DNA of 64,000 bases, taken from positions 248,001 through 312,000 of the forward strand of contig NZ_JADWYK010000001.1 of the NCBI RefSeq assembly GCF_015773195.1, read 5' to 3'. A program made the position numbers and the translations under genes. The notes beneath the pieces are model-generated. The model was not told where the DNA came from, ran no database searches, and was given only the letters and a program-made list of their open reading frames with translations. This DNA comes from Hymenobacter guriensis. Lineage in GTDB: Bacteria; Bacteroidota; Bacteroidia; Cytophagales; Hymenobacteraceae. This document shows, piece after piece, positions 53,931 to 62,353 of the stretch (positions within the stretch are counted from its first letter, which is position 1; every line of letters starts with the position of its first letter).

Positions 53931-54983
53931 ATGGCTGCTCCCCGGCAAAAAATTTCGATTCGCGACATTGCCCAGCAACTCGGGCTGTCGACCTCCACCG
54001 TGTCGCGCGGGTTGGCCAATCATAAGGACATCAGCGAAGCCACGAAGGAGAAAATCCGCCAGGCGGCTCAGGAGCTCAACTACCGGCCCAACCAGCTGGC
54101 GGCGGCCCTGCGTAAAGGCCACAGCAAAACCCTGGGCGTGATTGTGCCCCACATCAACGGCTACTTTTTTCCGGCCGTGATGAACGGCATCGAGAAAGTA
54201 GCCACGCAGGAGGGCTTCACCCTGATGATGTGCCAGTCGAACGAAGATGTGCGCCGGGAGCGGCAGAACATCGACGCCCTGCTGGCCGCGCAGGTGGAGG
54301 GCATTCTGATGTCGGTGTCGGCCACCACGTTTCAGGAAACCCAGCACCTGGAGCAGGTGCGCCTGCAAGGCACGCCGCTGGTTTTTTTCGACCGCATGCC
54401 CGAGCTGCCCAACACCATGGCGGTAATTCTGGACGACTACCAGGGTGCCTACCAGGCTACGACTCACCTTATTGAGCAGGGCTGCACGCGCATTGCCCAC
54501 CTAGCAGGCCCGCAACATCTGAACACCAGCCGCAACCGTTTCCTGGGCTATAAAGCCGCCCTCGAAGCCCACGGTCTGCCCTTCGACGAGCAGTGGGTGT
54601 ACGCCCTGCCCTCCCTTACTCACGATGCCGGCCGCCTCGGCATTCAGCACTTACTGGCTTTGGAGCCCGAGCTCAACGGCGTGTTTGCGGCCTACGCCAT
54701 TCCCTCGGTGGGGGCACTGGAGGTGCTGCGCGAAAAGAACCTGCGCGTGCCGCAGGATATTGCGCTGGCCTGCTTCAGCAATGAGCCCTTCACTACCATG
54801 ACGCAGCCCCGCCTGACAGTGGTGGATCAGCGCGCCGAGCAAATGGGCGAAACCGCCGTGCGCCTGTTTCTGCAGCTGCTCAAGCGCGGTCCGGCTTACT
54901 CCCCACCTCACCTTATGCTCAAGCCCGAGCTGGTTATCCGGGACTCGTCGCTGCACCGCTCCCGGGAATCCCGGCTGGTTTAG
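53931..54983 (+). CDS. LacI-family transcriptional regulator
   Basis: A 350-residue regulator. The N-terminal helix-turn-helix and hinge are complete: ISIRDIAQQLGLSTSTVSRGL (the usual LacI headpiece), then YRPNQLAAALRKG. The ligand-binding domain has LGVIVPHINGYFFPAVM, VEGILMSVS, GVFAAYAIPSVGALEVL and the dimerisation C-terminus. It binds a sugar or sugar phosphate that changes operator affinity. Lying right after three GH30 and two GH5 genes on the same strand, it likely regulates them in parallel with the hybrid regulator. I could not find a convincing LacI-type operator in the gaps. Confidence 0.93.
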   Translation: MAAPRQKISIRDIAQQLGLSTSTVSRGLANHKDISEATKEKIRQAAQELNYRPNQLAAALRKGHSKTLGVIVPHINGYFFPAVMNGIEKVATQEGFTLMMCQSNEDVRRERQNIDALLAAQVEGILMSVSATTFQETQHLEQVRLQGTPLVFFDRMPELPNTMAVILDDYQGAYQATTHLIEQGCTRIAHLAGPQHLNTSRNRFLGYKAALEAHGLPFDEQWVYALPSLTHDAGRLGIQHLLALEPELNGVFAAYAIPSVGALEVLREKNLRVPQDIALACFSNEPFTTMTQPRLTVVDQRAEQMGETAVRLFLQLLKRGPAYSPPHLMLKPELVIRDSSLHRSRESRLV

Positions 54984-55112
54984 CTAGTAGGGACTGTATT
55001 GTAGAAATACTGCATTTACACAGCCGCTTCTGGTCAAGGAAGAAGTTTATACCTGTGCTCAGGCCGATAACAGCAAGGAGGGAAGCTCCCGTTTAACACC
55101 GGAGTCACAACT

Positions 55113-55772
55113 ATGTCTGACCTCCCTGCTTTCCTCCCCGACTCCGGCTTCGACCGGGTAGCCGCTTTCTACGACCCGCTGGCCCGGCTGGTGTTTGGGC
55201 GCAGCCTGCAAAGGGCCCAACTGCGTGCCTTGGAGCACCTGCCTTTGGGCGCACCGCACGTGCTTATCATCGGGGGTGGCACGGGCTGGGTGCTGCCCGA
55301 GCTGCTGCGCCGCTGCCCCTGCGCCCACGTGCTGTACCTCGAAGCCTCGGGTCAGATGCTGCGGCGTGCTCAGAGCACACTGCAAAGGCGCTGCCCCACT
55401 CAGCTACCCCAGGTAGAGTTCCGGCTGGGCACCGAAGCGGCGCTCCAGCCCCAGGAGCAGTTTGATGCGGTGCTCACGTTTTTCTTTCTCGACCTGTTTG
55501 ACCTGCCTCGCCTGCGCCCGCTCGTTGCCCGCCTCCATCAGGCCCGCCGCGCCGGTGCTCCCTGGCTGCTGGCCGATTTTGCGCCTCCGCGCACCTGGTG
55601 GCAGCGTGGGATGCTACGCCTCATGTACTGGTTTTTCGGGCTGACTACCGGCATCAGCGGGCGGCAGCTGCCGCCTATCCGGGTAGAGCTGGCGCGGCTG
55701 GGCCTGCAAGCCGGGCCACCCCAGTACGAATTTGGCGGGATGGTGGAAACGGTCGTCTTTCGCGAGGCCTGA
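55113..55772 (+). CDS. Class I SAM-dependent methyltransferase
   Basis: A 219-residue methyltransferase. The AdoMet motif I is VLIIGGGTGWVLPELL (about 50-65), motif II LYLEASGQMLRRA and motif IV FDAVLTFFFLDLFDL. The C-terminal part carries the WWQRGMLRLMYWFFG amphipathic helix, which may touch membranes. Such proteins methylate small molecules, quinones or lipids; the substrate is unknown. No signal. It is separated from its neighbours by gaps of about 130-200 nt without clear terminators. Confidence 0.85.
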   Translation: MSDLPAFLPDSGFDRVAAFYDPLARLVFGRSLQRAQLRALEHLPLGAPHVLIIGGGTGWVLPELLRRCPCAHVLYLEASGQMLRRAQSTLQRRCPTQLPQVEFRLGTEAALQPQEQFDAVLTFFFLDLFDLPRLRPLVARLHQARRAGAPWLLADFAPPRTWWQRGMLRLMYWFFGLTTGISGRQLPPIRVELARLGLQAGPPQYEFGGMVETVVFREA

Positions 55773-55969
55773 GGCCGAAATGCTAGACCGCCGCGCAGTA
55801 TCCCTTAGCCTATAGCTTCGCCGTTGGCTTGTAGCTGGCTTTGTTTGCCGTCCTTCTTCCGTTGCAAGAGGAACCTGCTGCGCTTTTCTGTCGACCAACT
55901 CTGGCTGTGAGGCTGGTTGTCGGACGTCTGCTACATTTACTTTGTTGACTTCTTTTCTCTTTCTGCTCT

Positions 55970-57823
55970 ATGCCAAAATCTACCGTTTCTCTCCTGTTGG
56001 CCCTGGCCGGGTCCCTAGCCTTCGGAGCTGAGGTCCTGGCGCAGGCGCCCGTGCGCTACGCCCTGAGCTTCCCCAACGCCGCCCACCACGAGGCTCAGGT
56101 GCAGGTTACGTTCAGCGAGCTGCCTACGGGCCAGCCCCTGCGGGTACACATGGCCCGCTCCTCGCCCGGCCGCTACGCCCTGCACGAGTTTGCCAAAAAC
56201 ATCTACGACGTGCAAGCTACCGATGCCCAGGGCCGCCCCTTGGCCCTCACCCACCCCGACCCGTATTCGTGGACGGTGCCGGCGCACCAGGGCACGGTGC
56301 AGTTCAGCTACACCCTCTACGGCGACCGGACCGACGGCACCTACGCGGGCATCGACGCCCAGCACGCCCACCTCAACATCCCGGCTACCCTGGCTTACGC
56401 TGCTGGTCTGGAGCAACGCCCGGCTGAAGTGCGCTTTGATGTGCCGGCCGACTGGCAGGTGGCTACCCAACTACAGCCTACCGGCACGACTGGCGTATAT
56501 ACCGCCCCTCACTTGCAGTACCTCATGGACTCGCCCACTTCGCTGGGGCCGCAGAAGGTGCGCAGCTGGCAGGAGCAGGGCAAAACCATTGAGCTGAAAG
56601 TGCTGCACGACGGCACCGATGCCGAATTGGATGCCTACGCCGAGCAAACCAAGAAAATAGTAAAGGAAGCCGCCGCCATCTTCGGCAGCCTGCCCGACTT
56701 CGACTTCGGGCGCTACACCTTCGTGGCCGACTACCTGCCCCAGGCCAGTAGCGACGGGATGGAACACCGCAACTCCACCTCCGTTACCAACCCGCGCCCC
56801 CTGCGCAACGGCGGCGCCCTCGACAACCTGGGCACCGTGTCGCACGAGTTTTTCCATGCCTGGAACGTGGAGCGTATTCGCCCGCGCGACCTGGAGCCCT
56901 TCCGCTTCGACCAGGCTAACATGAGCAACAGCCTGTGGTTTGCTGAGGGCTTTACCCAGTACTACGGCGACCTGCTGCTGCGCCGCTCCGGAGCCTACTC
57001 CGACGCCAGGTACGCGGCTGAGGGCTTGTCCTTTCTGGTGAATGACCATTTGAACGCGCCCGGCGCCAAGCGGTTTTCGCCGGTACACATGAGCCAGCAG
57101 GCCCCCTTCGTGGATGCCGCCGCCGCCATCGACCCCAACAACCGCCCGAATACCTATTTGAGCTACTACACCATCGGCGGAGCCAAGGCCCTGGCGCTGG
57201 ACCTAGAGCTGCGCCAGCGGTTCAAGACTGACCTCGATGCCTTTATGCGGACCGTATGGCAGCAGCACGGCCAGCCTCAGCGCGACTACGCCCCGGCCCG
57301 ACCCTACTCCCTGGCCGATTTGCAGCGCATCCTGGGCGAAACCACCCGCGACACGGCCTTTGCCGGTCGGTTTTTCCGGGAGCATATTTTCGGCCACACC
57401 CTGCCCGATTTTGCCACACTGCTGGCTCCGGCCGGTATGGTAGTGCGCAAAGCCCACGCCGGCCGCCCGAGCCTGGGAGCCGCCCGGCTGCAGTTTTCGC
57501 CCACTAATCAGCTCACCATCCTCTCTGCCACCATGCTGGGCGATGCGCTGTATACCGCCGGCCTCGACCGCAACGACCAGCTGCTGAAGCTGGATGGCAA
57601 GGAGCTGAAAGACCAGAAAACCTTCGACAAGCTCCTGAGCAAGCACAAGCCCGGCGACGTGGTGCAGGTGGAAGTTCGCTCGCGCGGGCAGGTGCGCACG
57701 GTGCCCGTAACCCTGCAGGAAGATGCCGCCCTGGAAGTGGTAACCGCCGAGCAGGCTGGCCAGCAGCCCACCGCTGAGCAGCTGGCTTTCCGTGCTGCCT
57801 GGCTGAATGGGAAGGCGAAGTAG
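55970..57823 (+). CDS. M61-family metallopeptidase with PDZ domain
   Basis: A 617-residue exported peptidase. The signal peptide ends about residue 25 (EVLAQA). The N-terminal beta domain is followed by the catalytic domain with zinc ligands His292, Glu293 (catalytic) and His296 in SHEFFHAWNVERIRP and Glu326 in WFAEGFTQYY. A PDZ domain lies at ~500-595 (GDALYTAGLDRNDQLLKLDGKEL). Characterised members are glycyl aminopeptidases. The region just before the ATG has TTTACTTTG, near the TAnnTTTG consensus. A bidirectional terminator follows, shared with the convergent next gene. Confidence 0.94.
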   Translation: MPKSTVSLLLALAGSLAFGAEVLAQAPVRYALSFPNAAHHEAQVQVTFSELPTGQPLRVHMARSSPGRYALHEFAKNIYDVQATDAQGRPLALTHPDPYSWTVPAHQGTVQFSYTLYGDRTDGTYAGIDAQHAHLNIPATLAYAAGLEQRPAEVRFDVPADWQVATQLQPTGTTGVYTAPHLQYLMDSPTSLGPQKVRSWQEQGKTIELKVLHDGTDAELDAYAEQTKKIVKEAAAIFGSLPDFDFGRYTFVADYLPQASSDGMEHRNSTSVTNPRPLRNGGALDNLGTVSHEFFHAWNVERIRPRDLEPFRFDQANMSNSLWFAEGFTQYYGDLLLRRSGAYSDARYAAEGLSFLVNDHLNAPGAKRFSPVHMSQQAPFVDAAAAIDPNNRPNTYLSYYTIGGAKALALDLELRQRFKTDLDAFMRTVWQQHGQPQRDYAPARPYSLADLQRILGETTRDTAFAGRFFREHIFGHTLPDFATLLAPAGMVVRKAHAGRPSLGAARLQFSPTNQLTILSATMLGDALYTAGLDRNDQLLKLDGKELKDQKTFDKLLSKHKPGDVVQVEVRSRGQVRTVPVTLQEDAALEVVTAEQAGQQPTAEQLAFRAAWLNGKAK

Positions 57824-57884
57824 AAGCTGACCGGGCTTTTACCCAGTTGTCTTTACCGATTCTCGCAGCTTCCAGTACTTAATA

Positions 57885-57928
57885 AAAACAACAGCGGCTT
57901 CCGAGGGTTCGGAAGCCGCTGTTGTTTT
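57885..57928. terminator. Bidirectional terminator between the M61 and Bax-inhibitor genes
   Basis: AAAACAACAGCGGCTTCCGA (57885-57904) and its exact complement (57909-57928) enclose a GGGT loop. It has A and T tracts for both directions and lies between two convergent stops. Confidence 0.92.
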
Positions 57929-57946
57929 AGAGGCAAGCCTGCTGTG

Positions 57947-58678
57947 CTACCGGCGGCGGCCGAAGATGCGCAGAATGAACAGAAACAGGTTGATGAAATC
58001 GAGGTAGAGCGTGAGGGCGCCCAGCACGGCGGCTTTCTGACTCGTGCTGGTATCCTCTTCGCCATAACCCAGAAAGGCCAGGCTCTTCACCTTCTGCGTG
58101 TCGTAGGCCGTGAGGGCCACAAACAGCAGCACCCCGATGTAGGACGTGATGGTGTAGAGCATCGAGTTCAGCCAGAAGATATTGACCACGGAGGCAATAA
58201 TAAGTCCGATCAGGCCCATCATGAGCAGGTTGCCCCAGCGCGACAGGTCGGTGCCGGTGAAGTAGCCGTAGAGGCTCATCACCCCAAACGTGCCGGCTGT
58301 GACGAAGAAGGTGGACGCTATGGAATCGGCCGTGTAGAGCAGGAAAATGACGCCCAGCGTAATGCCGTTGAGCAGCGCATAGCCCACAAAAGCCGCCGTG
58401 GTTTTCCCAACCGACCACTCAAATGCGTTGCGCGACAGAAAGCCAACCACTACCAGCTCCAGCAGCACCAGGCCCAGAAACACGAAGCGGGTGCCAAACA
58501 CCAGCTCCTGTACCACCGGGGAAGCGCCCACGAACAGGGACACTCCCCCGGTAAGGGCCAGGGCTACGGCCATCCAGGTGTACACTTGCTGCATAAATGA
58601 GGCCTGCACCTGGGCAGCTTCCTCAGCACTGATGACGAGCTGCTGCTCGGGTTGTTCCTCGGGTATGAATTGATCCAT
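57947..58678 (-). CDS. Bax inhibitor-1/YccA family membrane protein
   Basis: A 243-residue protein with seven predicted transmembrane helices. The family (YbhL/YccA, TMBIM) includes pH-gated Ca2+ leak channels and FtsH modulators. Conserved parts are FMQQVYTWMAVALALTGGVS, SIASTFFVTAGTFGVMSLYGYFTGTDL (family signature helix 4-5), and the C-terminal ALTLYLDFINLFLFILRIFG. The ATG at 58678 gives a normal length; a longer frame at 58882 would add 68 residues of unlikely sequence. Residues 1-24 are acidic and cytoplasmic. Confidence 0.93.
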   Translation of the reverse strand: MDQFIPEEQPEQQLVISAEEAAQVQASFMQQVYTWMAVALALTGGVSLFVGASPVVQELVFGTRFVFLGLVLLELVVVGFLSRNAFEWSVGKTTAAFVGYALLNGITLGVIFLLYTADSIASTFFVTAGTFGVMSLYGYFTGTDLSRWGNLLMMGLIGLIIASVVNIFWLNSMLYTITSYIGVLLFVALTAYDTQKVKSLAFLGYGEEDTSTSQKAAVLGALTLYLDFINLFLFILRIFGRRR

Positions 58679-58763
58679 ACAGTAAAAAAGATAGAAGTGA
58701 AAAGTGAGCACTGTTGCCCGGTTCAACTTACAGGAAGTTGCGGATTCTACCAAACCGCCTCTG

Positions 58764-59420
58764 CTAAAACCCCAGGTACAAACCCAGCCCCAGCCATACC
58801 ACAGCCGCCAGGCAGCCCAGCACCAGAATGTTGCGGCCGTGCTGGCGGTCAGTGGGTGTGAAGCCGAAGCGTTGGGAGCCATCGGGCAGCAGCTTACGAT
58901 GAGAATAGAGGTGCCAGCCGATGAAAATAGCCATAAGACCGCCCAGCAAGGCCATCAGGTAGCCGGAAATTATCCAGCCGGGGTGGCTTTTCTCGGGGCG
59001 GGCCAGGGTATGCAAGCGTTGGCGGCGCAGGCGCTCCATCACCCCCGCCGACACATCGTGGCCCCGTTCGCGCAGCAGCTGCCGGGCCAGCGTTACGTCG
59101 TAGCTGCTCCATTCGTCGGCTTTGGTGAGCACGTCGAACAGCTCATCATCCGTGAATTTCAGCAGATAGTAGTCGGGCTGGAGGGAGCTTTGCTCGGGCA
59201 AGCTGGCGGCATCCTCCAGCTGGCGCACCGTTTCAAAGTCCCCTGGATTCAGCTTTACCTCCAGCTGCGGGTGGCTGGTAGTATCGTGGCCGAGAATGGC
59301 GTTGAAGGATGGCCGGCTGTAAACCGTTTCGAAAGGAATCCGGTGTTGCTCCAGCAGCAGAATTAAGCCATAGGCAGCTTCGGAGGTGGGAAAGGTCTGA
59401 TAGGTGCGTAGCTCGGCCAT
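58764..59420 (-). CDS. Membrane protein with DUF2007-like N-terminal domain
   Basis: A 218-residue protein. Residues 1-75 resemble the small DUF2007 ferredoxin-like fold (TFPTSEAAYGLILLLEQHRIPFETVY). A helical middle part follows, then two transmembrane helices at about 150-172 and 196-216. The middle segment contains YDVTLARQLLRERGHDVS, a recurrent sequence in such proteins of this phylum by my recollection. Function unknown; a membrane-linked sensor has been proposed for DUF2007. It precedes the Bax-inhibitor gene on the same strand by 85 nt. Confidence 0.75.
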   Translation of the reverse strand: MAELRTYQTFPTSEAAYGLILLLEQHRIPFETVYSRPSFNAILGHDTTSHPQLEVKLNPGDFETVRQLEDAASLPEQSSLQPDYYLLKFTDDELFDVLTKADEWSSYDVTLARQLLRERGHDVSAGVMERLRRQRLHTLARPEKSHPGWIISGYLMALLGGLMAIFIGWHLYSHRKLLPDGSQRFGFTPTDRQHGRNILVLGCLAAVVWLGLGLYLGF

Positions 59421-59512
59421 CGGAATAGAATAGGCAAGCTAGATACAAAATTTCCGGGGTGGCCGGACTACGCGGCTGGCACAAACCGGCGAATTTCTCT
59501 TCACTTTTGCGT

Positions 59513-60529
59513 ATGGCTTCCTCCCCGCGCTTTGTCCGAAATCCTGCTCTACCCACCATTCTGCCCCAGTACCCCGGCAACAAGATGATCGGGCGCGAAT
59601 ACTGCAACGGGGAGGAGCTCTACGAGCCCAGCTTCGGCACCGTCCTCAAATGGCAGCTGAGCAAGAACCCGCAGAAGGAAGAGAAGAAGGCCGATACCTG
59701 GGTGCCCGCGGTGGTGGACTGCACCGGTTTTCTGGAAAGCCGAGAGGATGGGCTGGTGTGGCTGGGGCACGCTTCGTTTCTGCTGCGCATAGCTGGCCGC
59801 ACCCTGTTCTTCGACCCGGTGCTGTTCTCCTCCCTGGGTTTGCGCCGCCGCCACCCGCTGCCCTGCCGCCCCGAGCAGCTCACCGGCCTCGACTACCTGC
59901 TGCTCAGCCACGGCCACCGCGACCATCTGGACGAAAAATCGGTGCAGCTGGTGGCTCGTCAGAATCCGCAGCTGCAGGCCTTCGGGCCACTGGGCATGGC
60001 CGGGCTGCTGCGCGGTATGGCGCCCGCGCTGCCGGTGCAGGAGGCCGGCTGGTGGCAGTCGTTTGACCTGGGACCGGCGGCGCCGTTTGAGCTGTTTTAC
60101 CTGCCCGCCTCGCACTGGCACCGCCGCGGCCTCACCGATATGAACCAGGTACTCTGGGGCTCTTTCCTGCTCCGCCTGCCCGAGGGACGTACGCTATACT
60201 TCGCCGGCGACACCGCCATGGCCGGCCACTTCGAGCTGATTGAAAAGCAGTTCGGCCCCCTGGATGTGGTGCTGATGCCCATTGGCGCGTACAAGCCCGG
60301 CTACATGATGCAGCTCAGCCACGTGAACCCGCACGAAGCGGCCAAAGCCGCCAATATCCTGCGCGCCGGCCACGTGGTGCCCATGCACCACGGCACCTTC
60401 GACCTGAGCGACGAGCCGGCCTCAGAACCTTTGCGGGAGCTGGAAATGGTAGCCCACGGCGGCATGCTCCGGGGCCAGCTACATGCCCCAGCTGTGGGTG
60501 AGGTGCTACGTTGGCAGGACTGGGAGTAG
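59513..60529 (+). CDS. NAPE-PLD/UlaG-like MBL-fold hydrolase
   Basis: A 338-residue metallo-beta-lactamase-fold protein of the NAPE-hydrolysing phospholipase D-like group. The metal motif is His133, His135, Asp137, His138 in LLLSHGHRDHLD; WLGHASFLLRIAG with FFDPVLF (81-105), LPASHWHRRGL and YFAGDTAMAGHF are the family marks. Its phosphodiesterase substrate in bacteria is unknown. The ATG at 59513 is chosen over 59459 since the upstream codons have no conserved features. CACTTTTG sits 3-4 nt before the ATG, one mismatch from TAnnTTTG, hinting at another leaderless message. Confidence 0.88.
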   Translation: MASSPRFVRNPALPTILPQYPGNKMIGREYCNGEELYEPSFGTVLKWQLSKNPQKEEKKADTWVPAVVDCTGFLESREDGLVWLGHASFLLRIAGRTLFFDPVLFSSLGLRRRHPLPCRPEQLTGLDYLLLSHGHRDHLDEKSVQLVARQNPQLQAFGPLGMAGLLRGMAPALPVQEAGWWQSFDLGPAAPFELFYLPASHWHRRGLTDMNQVLWGSFLLRLPEGRTLYFAGDTAMAGHFELIEKQFGPLDVVLMPIGAYKPGYMMQLSHVNPHEAAKAANILRAGHVVPMHHGTFDLSDEPASEPLRELEMVAHGGMLRGQLHAPAVGEVLRWQDWE

Positions 60530-60553
60530 AAACCATCACCCCCTGTTAAACCC

Positions 60554-60586
60554 AAAACGCCCTGCCAGATCTGGCAGGGCGTTTTT
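60554..60586. terminator. Bidirectional terminator between convergent genes
   Basis: AAAACGCCCTGCCAG and CTGGCAGGGCGTTTT form a 15-bp stem with a tiny AT loop plus T-runs. It serves the MBL gene and the convergent T9SS gene. Confidence 0.93.
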
Positions 60587-60615
60587 CAGGATACATACTC
60601 CGAAAAGCAACTAGT

Positions 60616-62079
60616 TTATTGCCGTACCAGGCGCTGCGTGCTGGTTCCAGCGCTGGTGCTCAGCCGCACGGTATATACGCCGCTGCGCAACTCCTGCACC
60701 GGCAGCAGACAGGTACCCGCTCCACCAACGGGCGTCACCCGCTGACGCTGTACCAGTTGGCCTACGGTGTTGAACACCTCCACCAGTACCGGTTCGGTTC
60801 CGCGCAATCCGGTAAGCTGCAAAGAGGCGTTGGCACCCGTTGGATTAGGGTATAGGGCAACGGTACCATTCAGCTCTTTCGGCCGGGCCGCCAGGGCGGT
60901 ACCCTGCATATAGGTATTCATCGTAACATTCGTAAATACTTCGGGAGCTTGCTCTGTATTGATTTGCGTTACCTGCTGCACCAACTCACCCTGGGCATTG
61001 TAGCGCCGCACGAAACGCTCAGACCCTGCTGCCAGCTTCCAGTCGGTACCTGCGGGTGTATAACTCATTCGCTCGGTTACATTGCCTTTGCTATCTGTTT
61101 GCTCAACAGCTCGGGCTATGTTTACCAGGTTACCATCTTTCTTGGCCTGATATACAGAGGTCGTGGTGCCTCCGCTGTAGGATTTTACGGTACGCTCACG
61201 AATACTCCAGCTTTGCGTGTTTTTATCCAAGTCCCGAATCTCTTGTAACACCAGCCGGCCTTGCGCATCCATTTCCTGGTGGGCCTGAGAAGAGGTTTCA
61301 GACGTGACCACCCCATTGGTTTTATAGGTGAGGTAATCCGTTCTATCTGTGAAGGAAGTAGCGGTGCCGGTGTACGTATAGAGAACTTTCATTTCCTGGG
61401 AAGGGTCTTTCCCGTTGCCAATCCACTGTTTACATACTAGCTCAGTTATCCGGTTGCTGGCATCGTATGTAGTCACTACGCTCCATTTCTCCAGCTGTAC
61501 AACGGTACCATTTTGCCAGAGAGTGACCCCAGCAGATACCGGGTTACTATGCTCATCAAGAGCAGATTCTATTTTAATCCAGGGCTCCCAGGCCCCGTTT
61601 TTCCAGTACTCAGTGAGTTCATTGTCGTTGTAATAAAAACCACCTGGCATGGCCTTCGGGTTGGGCGTAAATTGCAGCCGCGAAGAGTTCACCCACTGGC
61701 CGTTTTCCACTCCCTGGAAAATTACTTCAACCTGATCTGGCACGCCGTTGAAATCCTGGGTAATGAGCCTACGCGCTCTGGGTGCCCCGGTCAGTGAGTC
61801 GGTACTGGTGATGCGGATGATCCGGTCTTTGGCATCCCGCTCCACCTGTATTTTGGCCGGTGGCAGCGCCCAGGTGCCCTTAGCGTCATCCCATAAGTAC
61901 TCCATGTGGTTGACGTTCGGGTCCGTAACAGCAGCGCCGAGAACCTGGACACTACGTTTAGCCGCGGGCAGGCCTGCCTGCCGTGAAGGCACCGGTGGCA
62001 AATAGGATGCGGGAGCCTGGGCCTGAGCCTGGACGACGCCCACGCCGAAAAGCAATAAAGCGAGTACTGTTTGTTTCAT
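60616..62079 (-). CDS. T9SS type A sorting-domain protein of unknown function
   Basis: A 487-residue exported protein. The signal peptide is MKQTVLALLLFGVGVVQAQA. The body has repeated Tyr/Asp/Asn/Trp-rich short strands (YLWDDAKGTW, YDASNRITELV, RNYNAQ-like segments), like RHS/YD-type or YxxDxxGR repeats, which suggests a beta-rich elongated fold. The last ~75 residues (from VALYPNPTG) are a T9SS type A domain. No catalytic motif was recognised. It is transcribed away from the symporter gene and shares with it a gap holding an inverted repeat. Confidence 0.85.
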   Translation of the reverse strand: MKQTVLALLLFGVGVVQAQAQAPASYLPPVPSRQAGLPAAKRSVQVLGAAVTDPNVNHMEYLWDDAKGTWALPPAKIQVERDAKDRIIRITSTDSLTGAPRARRLITQDFNGVPDQVEVIFQGVENGQWVNSSRLQFTPNPKAMPGGFYYNDNELTEYWKNGAWEPWIKIESALDEHSNPVSAGVTLWQNGTVVQLEKWSVVTTYDASNRITELVCKQWIGNGKDPSQEMKVLYTYTGTATSFTDRTDYLTYKTNGVVTSETSSQAHQEMDAQGRLVLQEIRDLDKNTQSWSIRERTVKSYSGGTTTSVYQAKKDGNLVNIARAVEQTDSKGNVTERMSYTPAGTDWKLAAGSERFVRRYNAQGELVQQVTQINTEQAPEVFTNVTMNTYMQGTALAARPKELNGTVALYPNPTGANASLQLTGLRGTEPVLVEVFNTVGQLVQRQRVTPVGGAGTCLLPVQELRSGVYTVRLSTSAGTSTQRLVRQ

Positions 62080-62142
62080 GCGAAATAGATAGGAAAGTGA
62101 AATGATGGGTGCGCTACATCAAGCAGGGGAGCCATGGCGCCA

Positions 62143-62190
62143 TTAGCAATAACTACCTGCAATATAGCAGCCTACCTGAGTTATTGCTAA
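62143..62190. repeat. Inverted repeat in the divergent T9SS/symporter gap
   Basis: TTAGCAATAACT (62143-62154) and AGTTATTGCTAA (62179-62190) are perfect inverted copies. Between them CTGC-aatata-GCAG (62157-62170) makes a small inner hairpin. It lies in the gap between divergent genes and could be a regulator site or an attenuator. Confidence 0.55.
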
Positions 62191-62353
62191 CAAATTCCCT
62201 ATCTGATATCCGTTTTCTTCTATGGAAGCCACTGATGAAACACCCCATTATGCGAACCTGCCTTGGGAATAGTAGCTTTGCTATCCTTTTTCGGTTGAGT
62301 GATGCGTGGCCCTTTTACCAACAGCTAACCGCCAAAAGCTAACCGCCCAGCTC

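Noticed and set aside
53748..54500. Minus-strand frame overlapping the LacI gene
   Set aside because: Antisense shadow of a complete LacI regulator.
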